A stretch of 44,779 bases of DNA, taken from NCBI GenBank assembly GCA_022545895.1, contig JAKEIK010000009.1, forward strand, positions 1 to 44,779, given 5' to 3'. The notes below the pieces were generated by a model, which worked only from the letters and a program-made list of their open reading frames with translations, was not told the DNA's origin and did not search any database. This DNA is from Nitrososphaeraceae archaeon (lineage in GTDB: Archaea > Thermoproteota > Nitrososphaeria > Nitrososphaerales > Nitrososphaeraceae). The translations under genes were made by a program, and so were the position numbers. How positions within the stretch are numbered: the first letter of the stretch is position 1; each line of letters opens with the position of its first letter. Positions 20,772 through 32,600 of this stretch are shown one piece after another.

Positions 20772-22295
20772 CTATGCCTTTCTAACAGACAGACCATCAG
20801 GGATAGGCGTCAGCTTTTTCCGTAAGAAAAATGCAAGTACTATAGGTACCAAAGAAGTCAAAGCTATAGTAAGAAATATGAGGCTGTAGGATTCAGGGGA
20901 AGGAAATGAACCAATTATGTCTTTCTTGATGACTTGATGTGATTGCATATAAATACCTGCAACAGCAGGTCCTATCGAGCCCCCAATCAAATTAAAAAGA
21001 ACAGTCATTCCAAGAGATATTCCACTAAACTGTCTCGGTGTAGATTGTAGGACAATATCAAAACCTCCAACCTGCATTAGCGATAATCCAGCAGCGATTA
21101 TAGAAAGATTTGTTGCCACTAAAAATTCTGTTGAGTGAAACACAAACAGACTAAAAAATCCAATACTGCTGACTATGCTTCCAATAAGGGTTGGTTTCAC
21201 ATTGCCTAGCTTAGAGACAATAAAACCAGAAGATGGCGCAAATAACAAAAATACAATCATGAATGGAAGTTGGATATCCGCACTTGTTATAGCGCTTCCC
21301 CCAAATCCTAAGGGTTGTGGACTCCTTACTAAAACAGGTATAGTTTGAAAGACTGTAAACATACTGAGAAAAGCAATCACTAGAATGATGTTTGCAGAAA
21401 GAATCATCTTATTTGTCATTAATTGTAAATTTACTAGAGGGGATTCTGATCTCCTCTCTATGAACACAAAAAGTACCAATGAAATAGCTCCAACAGATAA
21501 AAATACTGGGACTAGAGGAGATCCCGTAACGTTTGCCGACTCTGAATATGAGAGCACCAGCAGAAATGAAGTTATCGTAACAGCAAGAGTTATTGTACCT
21601 TTTATATCTATAGCTCTAATATCACTCCTTCCGTAACGTTTTTCTAATTTATTAAGGGACGATTCAATAACGATATCCGTTTTTGGTAATGGCGTCATGA
21701 TGTCGTGATCATGATTGTCAGAAATGTATCGTTTAATTATAAACCACAAGCCAATCGCAACAAATATAATTGAAAAAAATGTAGTACGCCATCCAAAATT
21801 CTCAATTATATTTGCACCTATAGCTAAACCTACGACAGAACCAGCTGCAAACATCGAGCTAAATATCCCTACACCTATGGCAAGCTTCTGTTCTGGAAGT
21901 TGATCCCTTATTATGCCAAATGCTATGGGGAACATCGAGATACCAATTCCTTGAATTACTCTAGCGATTACCAGAAATGTAATATCGGGTGAAAATCCTC
22001 CCAGGCTAATTCCAAAGATATAGATTATCATTATCGTTATTACCATCTTTTTCCTGCCATAGATATCGGATAACTTTCCGGCAATGGGTGTTGCAACAGC
22101 ACCTGAGATAAGATATGATGAAAGAATCCACGAGGAGGTATCATACGGGATATCAAATTCTTTAATGATGTCAGGAATCGCGGGAAGCAACATCGTTTCG
22201 CCGTACATTGTAATTAGTAGAGTGGAACCCAAAATTCCAAGTGTCATCCAAGCTGTCCTGGATATCTTTTGATGAGAAAGTGGTGGTGGGGTCAA
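20772..22295 (-). CDS. MFS transporter, DHA2/EmrB-QacA-like
   Basis: 507-aa, about 14 hydrophobic segments, GKLSDIYGRKKMV motif A. Confidence 0.93.
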   Translation of the reverse strand: MTPPPLSHQKISRTAWMTLGILGSTLLITMYGETMLLPAIPDIIKEFDIPYDTSSWILSSYLISGAVATPIAGKLSDIYGRKKMVITIMIIYIFGISLGGFSPDITFLVIARVIQGIGISMFPIAFGIIRDQLPEQKLAIGVGIFSSMFAAGSVVGLAIGANIIENFGWRTTFFSIIFVAIGLWFIIKRYISDNHDHDIMTPLPKTDIVIESSLNKLEKRYGRSDIRAIDIKGTITLAVTITSFLLVLSYSESANVTGSPLVPVFLSVGAISLVLFVFIERRSESPLVNLQLMTNKMILSANIILVIAFLSMFTVFQTIPVLVRSPQPLGFGGSAITSADIQLPFMIVFLLFAPSSGFIVSKLGNVKPTLIGSIVSSIGFFSLFVFHSTEFLVATNLSIIAAGLSLMQVGGFDIVLQSTPRQFSGISLGMTVLFNLIGGSIGPAVAGIYMQSHQVIKKDIIGSFPSPESYSLIFLTIALTSLVPIVLAFFLRKKLTPIPDGLSVRKA

Positions 22296-22833
22296 GATAT
22301 TGTTACCATTTTAAAAATATATGATAACAAACTCATAGTGATCAATTCTACCAGCAGCCTCAATTGCTACTCCTTTCGATACTTGAAACAGCTATTTCCC
22401 CTAATTTTACCTCCGAGTCATGTGAAATCAAGTGAAAACCTTTTCTGGTCATCTTGTGGCGCAGTATGTTGAGCCATGGTAACACAGGTAGAAGATGGAA
22501 AGGTAAGTCCCAAAATAACATTAGTAATGATAGGAGAATTCATTAGTATCTAAGGACAATGAATATTGGTGCATATATGAATTGATTGGAATCAGTGAAT
22601 TAAAGTGCCTTTCATAGAGTCACCATATCATACCACAGTCTTCTTGTACGCATACGATTGGTTAGGCGATAAAAAACAACAGGAATTATGCCTATCCACT
22701 ATTTTGAAGTAAGCTTTAAGATTGTAGACAATATATTGCATTGAGCTATCGGTCCGAATCATCTTGGAGCATTTTTTTAACACAACCTTCTCTCTATCAA
22801 TCTCAATATGACATCACTTTTGCATAATCTTGT

Positions 22834-22866
22834 ATAACATAAAATTATTCTACTTTGTTATGTTAT
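22834..22866. terminator. 9-bp inverted repeat just past the ligase stop; possible 3'-end hairpin
   Basis: ATAACATAA / TTATGTTAT with a 15-nt loop. Confidence 0.3.
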
Positions 22867-22870
22867 GTCA

Positions 22871-24778
22871 TTAGTTGAATTTCCGGATCTGATCTTTGTA
22901 CATTTCCACTATTTCTTCTACTGTTGTTGCGTCCTCTGGACTCTTATCGTCCCTTGTCTTTCCAGTAAACTTGGGAAATCTGAGTGCCAATCCATAACCT
23001 TTTCTAATAGAATTCATAGCAGCGCTATACGCAGAACTAACAGTTATTTCTGAAGCTATGACTTCAATCACTATGCTAGGTTCAAACCATACATCCATAT
23101 TTTGTGCTATGGTATCCACTCTAGGATGCACATGCTCAATTTTATGTTTTTCTAACTTCTTATAAAAGTCTTCAAGGTGAATGTCTGTAAAGCCTGCTCC
23201 GACTTTAGAAATACTTCTAAATATATCTGCTTCATGATCGTAACATGCTAAGAGTAATGCTCCATATTTCCCCACTCTTCTTCCTCTACCATGAAGCGCA
23301 CCTACTATGACTAAATCTAAGGTATCTGCAAGCTCACTTCTATATTCGCGTTTTAATTTGGTCCATAAATATCCTCTTGAACCAGCTTTGTATATGCTGC
23401 CTAGCTGTTTTAGTACTAGACCTTCACATCCACTCTCTATTGCAGAACTCATATACTTCTCTATTTCTTCTGAACTTTTTACAAGTGTCTGGGGTATCAG
23501 TTGAATCATACTAGTATTATAATTATTTTCAAGTATGTCTCTGTTACTATTGTTCGAACTATTATGTTTATTCTTATTTATCTTCTTATTCACTTCATCA
23601 CTTGTCTTTGTTGCTACCTGCTGCAGAATTCTTTCCAAAATCTTTCTCCTTTGGTTATAGGGTAATGAGGTCTTATCATCTCCATCTAAGTACAAAACAT
23701 CAAAAATGTTCAGTCTTACAGGATATTGCTCTATTGTTTTATCTATTTCATGTTTCCTTCTTCTATGCATCAGCTCTTGAAACGGACGTAATTCCAAAGT
23801 TTGGGGGTCGATTGCTACTACTTCACTCTCAAAGATTGCTTCCTTTGCTACTTTTTTAAGGGAGCTTACAATAGCGTTAATGACATCTGGATATTGATGA
23901 GTGATGTTTTCAAGTCGTCTTGAGAATAGTTCTACCTTACTACTGCTGTTGCCCCCATCTCGAATATTATTATCCACATCGTATAGTTCCTTTCCTAAAT
24001 GAACTTGAATTCTTTCACCATCCAATTTGTATTCTGCAGCTGCTACGCCACCTTCCATTCGACTGAGAGCTTCATGAGCTGTTCTTACCCTTTCTGCTAG
24101 CATCGGTCTGATAGGTTTGAATAAAGTTATTTGAATGGCCTTTACAGCTTCAATACCTTTAGTTGCGACAACTTTTGCCACAGTTCCTAGGTCACTGCAT
24201 ACATTATATGCATCCTCCAAAATCTTTCGATTTGATTTATTGCCTGTGAATGATATTGCTAATGCGTCCATTACTGTGTAATCTGCGATACCTAATCTCA
24301 AAGTCCCCATAACAAATTTTATTATATAACGAGCTTCTCTAGATGTTGAGTGATTTAGGAGTTCAACAATATAATTGACTTTTAACTCCTGAGAGCCTGC
24401 CCCAGAAGTTCTTGCTATCACTTCCAATGTGGAATAGATGTGCTCCACTGTAAATCTTGTTGTTTTTTTATTCTCTTTTGACGATATTATTTTTCTAGCG
24501 GCATCGCCTAAATCTCCAGTCTGTCTATATGCCTCCTCTATTGATGATATGTCTACACTTAGGGCACAAGAAAGTGCTCTTATTATCATCTTCTCAGCTA
24601 TACCCAGTTCTATTCCTTCGTAGTCTGGACGTAGCTTACCCTGAATAAGATATATAACCTTATCAATTATAGTTGAAGGTGTATTGTGGATTAATGACAC
24701 AAGATAATCTGTAAGAGCTAATCGACTTTTCGTTGCTTCCATCAATTCAAATGTATCTACCAATTCTGAAAGATTCAA
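22871..24778 (-). CDS. lig: ATP-dependent DNA ligase
   Basis: Motif I EYKLDGERIQVH, motif IV EGLVLKQ, motif V YLWTKLKREY. Confidence 0.96.
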   Translation of the reverse strand: MNLSELVDTFELMEATKSRLALTDYLVSLIHNTPSTIIDKVIYLIQGKLRPDYEGIELGIAEKMIIRALSCALSVDISSIEEAYRQTGDLGDAARKIISSKENKKTTRFTVEHIYSTLEVIARTSGAGSQELKVNYIVELLNHSTSREARYIIKFVMGTLRLGIADYTVMDALAISFTGNKSNRKILEDAYNVCSDLGTVAKVVATKGIEAVKAIQITLFKPIRPMLAERVRTAHEALSRMEGGVAAAEYKLDGERIQVHLGKELYDVDNNIRDGGNSSSKVELFSRRLENITHQYPDVINAIVSSLKKVAKEAIFESEVVAIDPQTLELRPFQELMHRRRKHEIDKTIEQYPVRLNIFDVLYLDGDDKTSLPYNQRRKILERILQQVATKTSDEVNKKINKNKHNSSNNSNRDILENNYNTSMIQLIPQTLVKSSEEIEKYMSSAIESGCEGLVLKQLGSIYKAGSRGYLWTKLKREYRSELADTLDLVIVGALHGRGRRVGKYGALLLACYDHEADIFRSISKVGAGFTDIHLEDFYKKLEKHKIEHVHPRVDTIAQNMDVWFEPSIVIEVIASEITVSSAYSAAMNSIRKGYGLALRFPKFTGKTRDDKSPEDATTVEEIVEMYKDQIRKFN

Positions 24779-24945
24779 TATTGATCTGATCTAGCATATA
24801 CTATAAAATGCATATGTCATAACTCATCGATCAACACACAAATACCACTATGACTATTTATCGTAGGACTTAATTACACATTCAATGTATTCATCAAATC
24901 GTTTGGTTTAAGTCTGGTATTGCTACATAGGGAAAATATATAGCA

Positions 24946-26736
24946 ATGAGCAAGAATTCTGAAGCTGCCAAAATCCTTCGTGAAATAGCTTTTATCTTGC
25001 AGACGGAAGAAGAAAAAGAAAGTGAACCAAATGCAATTTTTAAAGTTAGATCTTATAATCGAGCAGCAGACGAAATACAAAATTTGTCTTTTGATATAGG
25101 CGACATTTATAAAAGAGACAAGCTAAATGGATTACTAAAAATACCTTCGATTGGAAAGGCTATTGCATCAAAACTCGAAGAATATATCACAACTGGTAAG
25201 ATTCATTATTATGAAGAATTGAAGAAGAAGATGCCGGTAGACGTAAGTCAGTTTTTTGGTTTAGAGGGAATAGGTCCAAAAACAATAAAAACCCTTTATA
25301 GTCATCTGGGAATTAAAAATATATCCGATTTAGAAAAGGCAGCAACCGAGGGCAAAATTAGGAGTATTCCTGGGTTTTCCAAAAAAAAGGAAGAATTAAT
25401 TCTAAAGAAGCTACAGTTCTTTAAAAAAGGCGGCGGGAGACTACTAATTGGCGAAGTCTTTCCATTGGTAAAGCGAATAGAGGAACGACTTTCAAAATTT
25501 AGGGGAGTAAAGCAAGCGGTGGCTGTTGGTTCGTTTAGACGAATGAAAGAGACTATAGGAGATATTGATTACGTGGTGTCCGTAGTATCAGAAAAAGAAG
25601 GAGATAAAATAATTGATTATTTTGTAAATATGCCAGAAGTTAAAGAGGTAAGTGGCAGAGGCTCAGCTAAAGCATTTGTCAAATTAAACATTGGGATTGA
25701 TGCTGATTTGCTAGTTGTACCTGCAGAGAGTTTTGGTGCAGCCTTGCAATATTTTACAGGTAGCAAAGAACATGGAGTATCTATTAGAAAAATAGCTATA
25801 TCTAAAGGACTTCGTCTAAATGAGTGGGGCGTTTTTGATGAACAAAATAACAGAATAGCTGGTTCTACTGAAGAGGGAGTATATCAATTATTGGGCCTAG
25901 ACTGGATACCTCCGGAGATGCGAGAAAATAGAGGAGAGATAGAACTTGCAAAAATAGGGAAAAAAGAAGAAAATGCAAGACTCTCACAATTAATAGGGTA
26001 CGATGATTTGAAAGGTGATTTACAGGTTCATAGCGACAGCACAGATGGAACGATGTCTATAGAAGAAATGGCTCTATATGCAAGAGACAAGTTTGGATTG
26101 AATTATATTGCAATCTCAGATCATACGAAAAGTCTGAGACTTACTAACGGACTGGATGAACAGCAACTAATAAATCAAGCACACAGAATTGAAGAGATAA
26201 ATGATGAAATTAACAAAAGTAGTAACAAGAATAAGAATTTCCGCATTCTATCTTCCGCAGAAGTAAATATTCTAAAAGATGGATCACTTGATATTTCAGA
26301 TAATGTATTGGACAAACTAGACATCGTAGGCGCTGCAATTCATTCTAATTTTGCCTTACCCATCGAAGTACAGACCGAGAGACTCATAAATGCAGCTCAA
26401 AATTCTAGTGTTGACATTATATTCCATCCGACAGGCAGAATTATTAACCGAAGAGAAGGATACCCTGTCAACATATCCAAGTTGATTGAAGTGGCAAAAG
26501 ATTCAAACACAATTCTTGAAATTGACGCACACTATGACCGGCTTGATTTAAAGGATGAATACATAAGAATGGCAATTGAAAATGAAGTTAAATTGGTAAT
26601 TGATTCTGATGCCCATCATCCTTCACATTATGCTTTCCTGCAATTTGGAATTGGACAAGCTAGAAGAGGATGGGCTACGAAGTCGGATATATTGAATACA
26701 TTGTCAGCCAAAGAATTGCTTAGTAGCCTCAAGTAA
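24946..26736 (+). CDS. polX: DNA polymerase X family protein with C-terminal PHP domain
   Basis: HhH motifs, VGSFRRMKETIGDIDYVV nucleotidyltransferase motif, PHP motifs (DLQVHSDSTDG, ISDHTKSL, DSDAHHP). Confidence 0.95.
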   Translation: MSKNSEAAKILREIAFILQTEEEKESEPNAIFKVRSYNRAADEIQNLSFDIGDIYKRDKLNGLLKIPSIGKAIASKLEEYITTGKIHYYEELKKKMPVDVSQFFGLEGIGPKTIKTLYSHLGIKNISDLEKAATEGKIRSIPGFSKKKEELILKKLQFFKKGGGRLLIGEVFPLVKRIEERLSKFRGVKQAVAVGSFRRMKETIGDIDYVVSVVSEKEGDKIIDYFVNMPEVKEVSGRGSAKAFVKLNIGIDADLLVVPAESFGAALQYFTGSKEHGVSIRKIAISKGLRLNEWGVFDEQNNRIAGSTEEGVYQLLGLDWIPPEMRENRGEIELAKIGKKEENARLSQLIGYDDLKGDLQVHSDSTDGTMSIEEMALYARDKFGLNYIAISDHTKSLRLTNGLDEQQLINQAHRIEEINDEINKSSNKNKNFRILSSAEVNILKDGSLDISDNVLDKLDIVGAAIHSNFALPIEVQTERLINAAQNSSVDIIFHPTGRIINRREGYPVNISKLIEVAKDSNTILEIDAHYDRLDLKDEYIRMAIENEVKLVIDSDAHHPSHYAFLQFGIGQARRGWATKSDILNTLSAKELLSSLK

Positions 26737-27243
26737 TAGTTATGTGAATAGATATATGACTACTTCGCCTTTAATTCTAAATTCTTTACCGATGCAACTA
26801 ATTTCCTCGATCATGTAAATAACTAAAAACAAGGTCTACCATGGTTGTCAAAGGAAACGAAATAATGATACTAATTACAAGATTCTTATCGGCTGTTAAT
26901 GGGAAACTCAATTTTGAATGAAATATCAGATTCTAGTAATATTCTGTAAAGGGTTTAAGGTCTTTCGATACAATCCATAATTATGATGGCAATATTCCCT
27001 TCTATCAGCTAAACTTTGAGTCTCAAAATTCCAATCTGTTCGGAATCATCTGGCCAATGATTGTGTTATCTATAAGGAATTTTACCGCATTTATCTTCTT
27101 TACTGGTTTCGTAGTTCCGACAAACATTAGTTGTAGAATCTTTGTTCCTAAGATACAGCTGATATGCCCGCACAATTAATAATCTAATTGGACGCTATTA
27201 ACTTGATCACAACAGCCTCTAAAAATAAGTTTAGTATTCGTAA

Positions 27244-27924
27244 CTATTTCATAGTACCTTCTAGCCACCTCGCTGCAACATTACCAACTTCTTCAATTTT
27301 ACCTTCTTCCTCAAACAAATGTGATGCACCTTCAATAACTTCTAATTCCTTGACTTTAACGTTGGTTAATTGATCTATTGTCTTTTTGTTAATTTCTATC
27401 ACTTCTTTATCATTACCACCAACTATAAACAAACATGGGCTTGTTATATCTCCCAGTATTTCCTTATCTGCCATATCAGTTCTTCCACCACGTGACACAA
27501 CTGTTCTAACATCACGGAAGCTTGATGCAGCATATAGAGCAGCGGCGGCTCCCGTAGATGCACCGAAATAACCAATTTTCAGATTTTTTGTATCATTATT
27601 ATTCTGAACCCATTGAGTAACAGCATCAAGTCTTTCTGTTAGTAATTTTATGTTGAATTTATTCAAAGTAACACCGGGTAACTCATGAATTATCCGTAGT
27701 GTTCTAATGTCGCTTTCCTGTTCTTCTTTAGTTAATAGATCAAATAGCAATGTGCCAAGACCATTATCATTAAGAATCTTTGCAACTATCTGATTCCTTG
27801 AGCTTGTTGCACCGCTGTCACTACCATGAGCAAATATGACGATGGAGATTGAGTCGTTGGGAATAGATAGGATTGCTTCAAGTGATACAAAAGCATTGAT
27901 TTGAATTACTTGCAAATTCTTCAT
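27244..27924 (-). CDS. alpha/beta hydrolase, dienelactone-hydrolase-like
   Basis: FAHGSDSG, GYFGASTGAAAALYAA nucleophile elbow, GASHLFEEEG; start placed at MKNLQV. Confidence 0.88.
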   Translation of the reverse strand: MKNLQVIQINAFVSLEAILSIPNDSISIVIFAHGSDSGATSSRNQIVAKILNDNGLGTLLFDLLTKEEQESDIRTLRIIHELPGVTLNKFNIKLLTERLDAVTQWVQNNNDTKNLKIGYFGASTGAAAALYAASSFRDVRTVVSRGGRTDMADKEILGDITSPCLFIVGGNDKEVIEINKKTIDQLTNVKVKELEVIEGASHLFEEEGKIEEVGNVAARWLEGTMK

Positions 27925-28024
27925 AATTTTTAATGACCATGGATAAAGAAATATTTTAATCAAACAACTTAAAACATCAATGCCTCTGTTATATGGAAAA
28001 TTCTAAACTAATAGGAGTCAAAGT

Positions 28025-28219
28025 TTACGTCTTCTTAATCAAGCTCCGATATTTCTCCTCGTTCTTCTTAACATCTTCTTCAAATTCTGCAGCAGTTATT
28101 CCATGCTCTTCCAAAGCATGTTTCTTTGCATTGTCAAATAGTTCTTGTTCCGTTTCCCCAGAGATTGTATGCGAACACGTTGGATCTCCGGCATCTTTAC
28201 AGTTTATTGATAATGTCAT
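28025..28219 (-). CDS. DUF1059 family small protein
   Basis: MTLSINCKDAGDPTCSHTISGETEQELFDNAKKHALEEHGIT. Confidence 0.85.
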   Translation of the reverse strand: MTLSINCKDAGDPTCSHTISGETEQELFDNAKKHALEEHGITAAEFEEDVKKNEEKYRSLIKKT

Positions 28220-28684
28220 CGGGAGTAGTTTATTGTGATCTTGTATTTAAGATTCTCTGGCACTACTGGGTTGGTCAACACTAGATGCTCATAAGGATCA
28301 CAGTTCTAAAATTCAAAGCTCAAGAGTTCGCTAACTTTGTCTGCCCACACCCGTGTAGGTTTGCGCTGACTGGGGATATACATCTGTTACATCTGAAAAG
28401 TCACTGAACTACATTCTAAAAATTCTAAATCTATAGTGGCTCATTAAAAAAATGCATGTATGTATCTTATGTAGAAATTACAGTAACTAGAATAAAAAGG
28501 CATTTGATTGATATCCTTTAATTTTTTAAAGAGACTTCAAGATAATCGGCGGCAAAAAGTTTGTTCATGCTCAATAACTTGTAAGATTACGATTTTTCGA
28601 ATGGTTTGTATCTCACTAGAATTGAACATATATCACTTGGGAATATTAGAAAACTTTAACTCGAAGCACGAGTCGATCTTCACT

Positions 28685-29401
28685 ATGAATGTTGCGCTAG
28701 ATGTTTTTTTCCCAATCCGACCTTCCGTAATAATCACCATGGTTACCTTTAGTTTACTGTCTTTATTGATAGTTTTGTCAAACAACAATGAGTCTATTTT
28801 TGCACAACAAGGTCAGGCCCATAACTCCAGTAGCTCGGATCGCTCGGACGATTTTAATGCCAATAGTTCAATTTTGAAACACCCAAATGAATCGTTTAAC
28901 GCAGAAGGAACCATTGATACAGTCATATTTGACCATGTCTTACCGAATCAAGGAACAATTAAGAACGATAGCCAACAAAATCTAAATGTCAATTTATCAG
29001 CAAAATATGTCTTAGGGGGGAAATGGAGGCTTGATGTCGCGAATGAAACTGTAACTTATTTTAAGTCGAATATGACTATGATAACTACTGAAGGTCAGCA
29101 ACAGCATTTTCATTTGATTGTATATAAACCTCAGAAACCTTCGCCACTAGGAATTTCTATGTTGACTTCAAACACCGATAAGGGAGGGAATTTTTACTTT
29201 AATTCAGAAAATAATACATTATCTTTCTCAGGCTCTGCTGACGTTACTACAAATAGTGGACTGGAATGGAAAGGAATACCCATTACTGTCTCAATGCACG
29301 GCAACAACGTATTGAAAATTTACTTGGATAAAATTGCAACTCATAATCACTTCTTTGGGAAGCCTATATATGGTATAGTTGATTCTATCGAACCCATGTG
29401 A
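28685..29401 (+). CDS. secreted protein, paralogue of 35788..36369
   Basis: Signal-like N-terminus; shared C-terminal motif HNHFFGKPIYGIVDSI; ORF open from 28508. Confidence 0.75.
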   Translation: MNVALDVFFPIRPSVIITMVTFSLLSLLIVLSNNNESIFAQQGQAHNSSSSDRSDDFNANSSILKHPNESFNAEGTIDTVIFDHVLPNQGTIKNDSQQNLNVNLSAKYVLGGKWRLDVANETVTYFKSNMTMITTEGQQQHFHLIVYKPQKPSPLGISMLTSNTDKGGNFYFNSENNTLSFSGSADVTTNSGLEWKGIPITVSMHGNNVLKIYLDKIATHNHFFGKPIYGIVDSIEPM

Positions 29402-29661
29402 ATATCTGCAGATACTTCCGGAAAATAGGTTGAATCTAACCATCCTATTCGGATCTATATGTAAAGCATCTTAAGGGACCCGAATTGATATTATATATAA
29501 GTAAAATATTCTTAATTAAAGTCATAACCTAGTTATAATTTGGTAATATTACCTGTTAATTAGAACAATAATAAATAGCTTAGGCCAAATGACTTGGACA
29601 CATTCAGTAGTGATCCTAACGAGCAACTCACGATTAAAGACATAGGAGATGAGTGGAGCAC

Positions 29662-32600
29662 TCAATTTTCCTTACGCCCCTTTTTCAGTTTAACTAAACT
29701 TGTTTTAAAATCAATCACACTTTTTACATACATAAACGCGATTATGATCAGAGCTATTGTAACGCTAGGTGCAACAATTTGACTGTAAGGTAATCCTTCA
29801 AACGAAGTTTTTTCAGCAATGCCTTTACCTGATTCTACGCTGCCTACCTGCGGTATTCCGGATACGACTGTACTCTTAATCACTCCAAGTGCGTTACCTT
29901 TCTGTTCTGCAAACCAGACATTACCTTCTGAATCTGACGTGAGCCATTGAACAAATGGGGATTGTCCTGGTAATGTTACTTCTCTAACTTTACCAGTTTG
30001 TTGGTCTATTACGGCTATCTTGTTAATTGTGTGTTCAGCTACCCATAGATTACGATACTTGTCTAATGTCATGCCAAACGGAAGTCCATTGGGGTCTAGA
30101 GGCCCATAATGGTTAAAGGCGTGTGTAAGCGGATTGAACTTCGAGACCCTGTTGCCTTCATGTTGGGAGATGTAAATGCTGCCACTGACTTGGTCTACAA
30201 GCAAGGCGGTGGGACTCCTCAATGTTTCATTTATTCCACGGGGCACAAATTCTGTTAATGTGTAGTTTTTACTAGGATCAATCATTACAAGCTTTCCCTT
30301 TTCATCTGCGACCCAAATTATATCTGATACAGAATCTATGGCAATGGCGATTGGGCTTGCATCTTTACTTTGTAAGTGAAATTTGGATGTAAAGTTTCCT
30401 TTACTTGGATCAAATCTCAATATTTCGTTTGTTGCAGGGGATGTGATCCATACTTTGTTAGCGATGTCAATTGCAACCGCCGAAGGAATAACTCTGTTTG
30501 GTAATCCGTACAATTTGTTGCTACTGGTTGAAGGGTCATAACTACCTAGATGTCTTGTTAATGGGTCAATATACCAGATCCTTCCGTTACTGTCCTGCGC
30601 AGCCACCGTAATAATACTAGTTCCATCTATCTTATGTTCGATATATTTGTTGGAGTCTAATCTGAATTCGAGTATTCGTCCACTATCAATTGTAGTGTCT
30701 CCGACCCAGATGGCATTCCTATTACTATCGTAAATCGGATATAGTGGTTGACTATTATTACCTGGTATCTCGAACCTGTTCGCATTGAACTGCAACTGAT
30801 CGAGCTTTGGTTTTACGACAATATTTTCAAACGTAGCGACTACTCGAGGGACATTAGACTTATTCGGGACACCTTCTATTTGTATGTACCATACACCAGG
30901 AATCCCAAATGCTGCTTTCACAAAGAAGACGCCTTTTGATACTTGTTGAAGCTCAACATCAATAGGCCCAATAGACTTCTCAATCTCTGTATACTTCATT
31001 TCTGCTAGTTTCATATCTATGGGATTGTTTTTTGAATCAACAAATGAAATGGAGAAATTGTTACTCCCTACGGCAAATGGAGTTATAGAGAGGACCACTC
31101 GTGTATCATTGTCAATAAAGTCAGTTGCTTTAAAGCTCTCGACCCCGGTCACATAGGATGTCACACCGCTGGAGGACTCTTGTTGTCGAAATTGATTCTG
31201 AAATTCACTTTGAGGCAATCCTGTGTTTACAAGAAATGCAACCGACGCTAAAAGAATAATCCCGACAACGCTTTCTATTTTTGTGCTCCTAGAAAATCTA
31301 GAAACTATGTCACGACTTTTTCCAGTAGGTTTGTTTTGTCTCTTACCTGGAGGAGGATCGAAATCCGGACTAGTCTTTGATCCTTTATGACCTTCTGCCA
31401 CAGTTATCGGCAAGGATGTATACTTCATAGAGTCCCTGTAAATTATTAATTGATTATATGCCCCCAGCGCCAACATTATTGTAGCTAAAGTAAGCTTTAC
31501 TATTATGGTCTTACCATAGAGCGAAGATATTAGCAGGTCAATACGGTTTTCAAGAATGTATAGTAGGAAAGGACCGGTTATTACGATAAAGCCAAGCACA
31601 ACTATCACAGAGGTTGAAAATCTTGGGATAAGTATTGTGAGAAATGCAATTTTTGTGTATTCGTTGAGAGAATGTTCGCCTTTGAGTTTAGGAATGAGAA
31701 CAAACGCCAAGTAGATAATGCCCCCAATCCATATTGATGCCGTCAGGTTGTGCACAAAATCAATAGCTATAGACGAAAACTGGTTATTAGCAGCGCCATG
31801 ACCGATCAGACTAGTTGTAAGAAGTAAGGTAACACCCAGTGAAATTATTCCTGTCATTTCTCCTTTGGATAAAACCGTCCTGAATTTTCTGAACCTACGA
31901 AATTCAAACAAGGATACTCCCAAGAGTGTAAGTGATAAAAAGATCCTTGCAACCAACACCATGCCAAATCTAGTAGTAAGAACATCTAACAAAGTAGCAG
32001 ATATTGCGAATGCTTGAAACACGACTATAGCGAAATCTGACACGACTAAAATTATAGATCCTAGTAGGAACAAGGAAACCAACCTTTTGTCAATATCCTT
32101 TCTAGTTTCCAAAATGATATCTGAAAGCCATTGTATCTTTGAAAAGGGCCTCCATAGCCAAAGCACACTGAATGCGCCACCCACTATGATGACCTGTCCT
32201 ACAAGGGTAGGAAATCTTGCAATTGCTTCAGGTACATATATGATAGATGATTCCGAATTAGTGCTTGACAAGTTCGAAGGAATCGCGGCCTGGCCAACAG
32301 CAAATACAAAAGCACTTTTTGTAACATGGCCATCAGTTTGTGACAGTACATTTGTAGACACGGTGTACACTCCGTCCTCTAGCCGTGGTAGTGTAACACT
32401 TAGTGAGGACTGGTCTCCATCAATGTGGTGGATATCTTTGTTATCCACTTCTTTCCCATTGGGATCAAGAACTTTTACTTGGCTATATTTGATATCGACT
32501 GGTTCACTAAAGAAGGCTTCTATCTTTCCAGGGGGAGAAGATAATGATTGAGAAGCCCCCGGATTACTATTTGTAAGAAACGCATGGCCATATGATTTCT

